Source: an uncultured Clostridia bacterium
GTDB lineage: Bacteria; Bacillota; Clostridia; Christensenellales; CAG-917
NCBI GenBank assembly: GCA_947624885.1
Contig: CANQMD010000005.1
Coordinates: 1 to 39,162, forward strand
Direction: 5' to 3'
DNA length: 39,162 nucleotides
Positions 36,072 to 39,162 of this stretch are shown in pieces. Below the pieces are notes generated by a model. That model searched no databases, was not told where the DNA came from, and was given only the letters and a program-made list of their open reading frames with translations. Made by a program: the position numbers and the translations under genes. The first letter of the stretch is position 1, and each line of letters opens with the position of its first letter.

Positions 36072-36125
36072 TCGCTCTTCCGCAATATTTTTCGCAAATC
36101 GCTCTTCCGCCCATTTTTTGCAAAC
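36072..36125. repeat. Two-copy imperfect 27-bp tandem repeat
   Basis: TCGCTCTTCCGCAATATTTTTCGCAAA / TCGCTCTTCCGCCCATTTTTTGCAAAC. Confidence 0.65.
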
Positions 36126-36183
36126 GACGCGATTCGTCGGCATAACGCCGCGACCAAAGTCAATAATAATTTTGCGCAAACTC

Positions 36184-36241
36184 TTGACAAAGCGCATATG
36201 GCGGGTATATACTTTTAGCAGTCTAGAGGCGAGAGTGCTAA
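36184..36241 (+). promoter_or_regulatory. clpB promoter with CIRCE operator (HrcA box)
   Basis: TTGACA (36184-36189) then TATACT (36208-36213); CIRCE TTAGCAGTC-N9-GAGTGCTAA at 36215-36241 (one mismatch to TTAGCACTC-N9-GAGTGCTAA). Confidence 0.9.
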
Positions 36242-36285
36242 CAATCATCATAGTTGACTGCCAACGCTCGCCCAAGGAGGCAAAT

Positions 36286-38871
36286 ATGGATCTTGAAAAA
36301 TTCACAAAAAAAGCTATCCAATCAATAAACGACGCGCAGACCCTCGCGCTTGAGAGGGGCAACCAACAGATCGAGCCGGAGCATATGGCGTACGCCCTGC
36401 TCAATGACGACGACGGACTGATACCCAAGCTGGTGACCAAATGCGGCTGCGACTCCCCGCAACTTTTGAGGGAGATCGATCGCATTTTGGGCGGATTTCC
36501 GTCGGTGAGCGGAAGCGGCGCGGGCAGCGTGTACATCTCAAATCCTTTGGCGCTCATCTTTTCCGCGGCGCAGAAGGCGGCGGACAAAAACGGCGACGAC
36601 TTTGTCAGCGTGGAGCACATTTTCGGCGCGATATTGGCGTCGCCAAGCAAGGCGCTGAAGGCGGCGTTTGAAAAGGTGGGTTTGACCAAATCGAGGTTTG
36701 AACAAGCGCTTTCGCAAGTTAAAACCTCAAAAGTGACAACAGACAGTCCTGAGGACACCTACGACGTTTTGTCAAAATACGGCAGCGATCTTGTTGAACG
36801 CGCAAGTCGCGGACAGCTTGATCCCGTCATTGGCAGGGACGACGAAATAAGAAATGTCATACGCATTTTGTCGCGCAAAACCAAAAACAATCCCGTGCTC
36901 ATCGGCGAGCCTGGCGTGGGCAAGACGGCGATCGCGGAGGGGCTTGCTCAGCGCATCGTGCGCGGCGACGTTCCCGAAGGGCTGAAGGACAAGCACATCT
37001 TCGCGCTGGATATGGGCGCGTTGATCGCGGGCGCGAAGTACCGCGGCGAGTTCGAGGAGCGACTCAAAGCCGTGCTGAACGAGATCAAAAAGCAAAACGG
37101 TCGCACCCTGCTCTTCATCGACGAGTTGCACCTCATCGTAGGCGCGGGCAAGACTGAGGGCAGCATGGACGCGGGCAACCTGCTCAAGCCTATGCTTGCC
37201 AGGGGCGAACTGCATTGCATAGGCGCGACGACGCTTGACGAATATCGCAAGTACATCGAAAAGGACGCGGCGCTCGAGCGGCGTTTCCAACCCGTGCAGG
37301 TGGACGAGCCTACGGTGGAGGACACCATCGCGATACTTCGCGGGCTGAAGGAGCGCTACGAGATATATCACGGAGTGCGCATACACGACGGCGCGATAGT
37401 GACCGCCGCCACGCTGTCGGATCGCTACATCACTGACAGATTTTTGCCTGACAAGGCGATAGATCTCATCGACGAGGCATGTGCGCTCATCCGCACGGAG
37501 ATCGACAGCATGCCCACCGAGATGGACGTGATCAGCCGCAAGATCATGCAACTGCAGATCGAGGAGATGGCGCTTGAAAAGGAAACGGACAAGCTGTCGC
37601 AGGACCGCCTTGCGAGCGTCAAAAAGGAGTTGAGCGAGTTGACGGACAAGTTCAACGCGATGAAGGCGCAGTGGGAAAACGAAAAGAAGCAGATCACCTC
37701 CGTGCAGGACATCAAGGCGGAGATCGACAACATAAATTTGCAGATACAGGAGGCGCAGCGCAAGGGCGACTACGGCAAAGCGGCGGAGTTGCAATATGGC
37801 AAACTGCCCGCGTTGCAGCAGCGGCTCGACCAATCGGAGCGCAAGCCTGAAGGTAAGCTGTTGCGCGACGAGGTGACCTCGGACGAGATCGCGCGGATAG
37901 TGGCGAAGTGGACGGGCATCCCCGTGACAAAACTTGTTGCAAGCGAAAAGGAAAAACTGTTGCGTCTCGGCGACGAGTTGCACAAACGCGTAGTTGGGCA
38001 GGACGAGGCTGTGGACGCGGTGAGTCAGGCGATATTGCGCTCCCGCGCGGGCATCGCGGATGAAAATCGTCCCATCGGCAGTTTTCTGTTCCTGGGTCCC
38101 ACGGGCGTGGGCAAAACGGAACTTGCCAAAACGCTCGCGGCATACCTGTTTGACGACGAGCGCAACATCGTACGCATAGACATGACTGAGTACATGGAAA
38201 AATTCAGCGTATCCCGCCTCATCGGAGCGCCTCCGGGCTACGTGGGCTACGACGAGGGCGGCCAACTCACCGAGGCGGTCAGGCGCAAGCCCTACTCCGT
38301 GGTGCTGTTCGACGAGATAGAAAAGGCGCATCCTGACGTGTTCAACATCTTGTTGCAGGTGCTCGACGACGGCAGGATCACGGACAGCCAAGGGCGCACG
38401 GTCAACTTCAAAAACACCGTCATAATCCTCACGTCCAACCTTGGCAGCGCCGCCCTGCTCGACGGCATAGACGCGGACGGCAACATCTCCGCCGAGGCGC
38501 GACAGCAAGTTGATTCCCTGCTCAAAGCCACCTTCCGTCCCGAATTCCTCAACAGGCTGGACGACACCGTCCTCTTCACGCCTCTCAGCCGCGAGCACGT
38601 GCGCAAGATAGTCGATCTGCTGCTCGACAAACTCCGCGCCCGCCTCTCAAAGCAACAACTCAAACTCGAAGTCACCCCCGCCGCCAAGGACGCGATAATA
38701 GACGGAGGCTATGACGTCACCTTCGGCGCCCGCCCACTCAAGCGCTACATCGAGAGCCACGTCGAAAACGCCGTCGCCCGCACCATCCTCAAAGGCGACC
38801 TCTCGGAAGGCTCCACCCTCCTCGTCGACGCCAAGGACGGCACACTCACTGTGACTGTAAAGGAAAAGTGA
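36286..38871 (+). CDS. clpB: ATP-dependent chaperone ClpB
   Basis: Two AAA modules: '[19 protein letters not shown]', '[28 protein letters not shown]', coiled-coil middle domain, '[21 protein letters not shown]', '[36 protein letters not shown]'. Confidence 0.95.
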   Translation: MDLEKFTKKAIQSINDAQTLALERGNQQIEPEHMAYALLNDDDGLIPKLVTKCGCDSPQLLREIDRILGGFPSVSGSGAGSVYISNPLALIFSAAQKAADKNGDDFVSVEHIFGAILASPSKALKAAFEKVGLTKSRFEQALSQVKTSKVTTDSPEDTYDVLSKYGSDLVERASRGQLDPVIGRDDEIRNVIRILSRKTKNNPVLIGEPGVGKTAIAEGLAQRIVRGDVPEGLKDKHIFALDMGALIAGAKYRGEFEERLKAVLNEIKKQNGRTLLFIDELHLIVGAGKTEGSMDAGNLLKPMLARGELHCIGATTLDEYRKYIEKDAALERRFQPVQVDEPTVEDTIAILRGLKERYEIYHGVRIHDGAIVTAATLSDRYITDRFLPDKAIDLIDEACALIRTEIDSMPTEMDVISRKIMQLQIEEMALEKETDKLSQDRLASVKKELSELTDKFNAMKAQWENEKKQITSVQDIKAEIDNINLQIQEAQRKGDYGKAAELQYGKLPALQQRLDQSERKPEGKLLRDEVTSDEIARIVAKWTGIPVTKLVASEKEKLLRLGDELHKRVVGQDEAVDAVSQAILRSRAGIADENRPIGSFLFLGPTGVGKTELAKTLAAYLFDDERNIVRIDMTEYMEKFSVSRLIGAPPGYVGYDEGGQLTEAVRRKPYSVVLFDEIEKAHPDVFNILLQVLDDGRITDSQGRTVNFKNTVIILTSNLGSAALLDGIDADGNISAEARQQVDSLLKATFRPEFLNRLDDTVLFTPLSREHVRKIVDLLLDKLRARLSKQQLKLEVTPAAKDAIIDGGYDVTFGARPLKRYIESHVENAVARTILKGDLSEGSTLLVDAKDGTLTVTVKEK

Positions 38872-38935
38872 TATTCTAAACGGATAAAATCAATGCAATA
38901 TACGCGAACGGCGAAACCACGACGGATGTCGACAG

Positions 38936-38983
38936 AAATCAAGAAACGGCGAGGAAAGTTCCCCGCCGTTTCTTGATTTTTTT
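38936..38983 (+). terminator. Intrinsic terminator after clpB
   Basis: AAATCAAGAAACGGCG...CGCCGTTTCTTGATTT plus T tract. Confidence 0.9.
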
Positions 38984-39162
38984 GCAGCGCTTTGTTCAGA
39001 TACTTTTTGATCGCACCGACGCTTGCGCTTGCCTCTGCGCCATGAATGCTCGGCCGATCAATCCATATAGGATTGAAAATTGCTTTCGGTGAATTATACT
39101 TTTAAGTGCAACACCTTGAGTAAAATAAAAGGTTCATATGCAAAGTCCAACTGTTATAATAA

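Noticed and set aside
35872-36285. N-terminal extension of the clpB ORF (999-aa version)
   Set aside because: Runs through the tetR 3' end, a terminator, a promoter and CIRCE; ClpB homology starts at 36286.
36772-38598. 608-aa minus-strand ORF antisense to clpB
   Set aside because: Mirror-frame artefact of GC-rich codon usage on a clearly coding clpB; no recognisable domains, His/Arg/Leu-skewed composition, no RBS/promoter context.
1-39162. CRISPR array, rRNA or tRNA genes, prophage or integrative element
   Set aside because: No regularly spaced direct repeats of CRISPR type, no tRNA cloverleaf or rRNA signature, and no integrase/phage structural genes among the ORFs.

Overview
39,162-bp chromosomal window from a bacterium that looks like a Firmicute/Clostridia-type organism (GlyQS-type glycyl-tRNA synthetase, Rex, CdaA, HrcA/CIRCE, EFR1 flavodoxin-ferredoxin). 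Most of it is ordinary housekeeping DNA: a truncated ClC channel, a coaX-malQ-PPTase-acpP cluster, glyS, rex, upp, a UraA-type permease, radical SAM and FAD enzymes, holA, cdaA, lysC, an epimerase/EFR1/two-component operon, a heterodimeric ABC exporter, a TetR regulator and CIRCE-controlled clpB. I saw no rRNA, tRNA, CRISPR array or clear prophage. The most interesting signals are regulatory or are odd proteins. (1) Five exact 11-bp-phased TTGT/TTGC direct repeats lie on the promoter of an operon that encodes its own OmpR-type regulator and a histidine kinase whose only transmembrane helices are C-terminal. (2) A promoter, RBS, 29-codon leader peptide and intrinsic terminator lie upstream of the uracil permease gene (pyrBI-like attenuation candidate). 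(3) Two tandem 123-bp-phased long hairpins between rex and upp have diverged stems that keep their pairing. (4) A consensus TTGACA-17-TATAAT promoter driving a lipoprotein has perfect palindromes in its core and near +1, next to a divergent XRE regulator. (5) A degenerate isopropylmalate-dehydrogenase-like protein is translationally coupled to the ClC channel. (6) A 64-aa protein with 10 Cys is internally duplicated. (7) A ~1600-aa lipoprotein carries a recurring DGYGNA-type unit. All calls come from reading the sequence; no database search was run.
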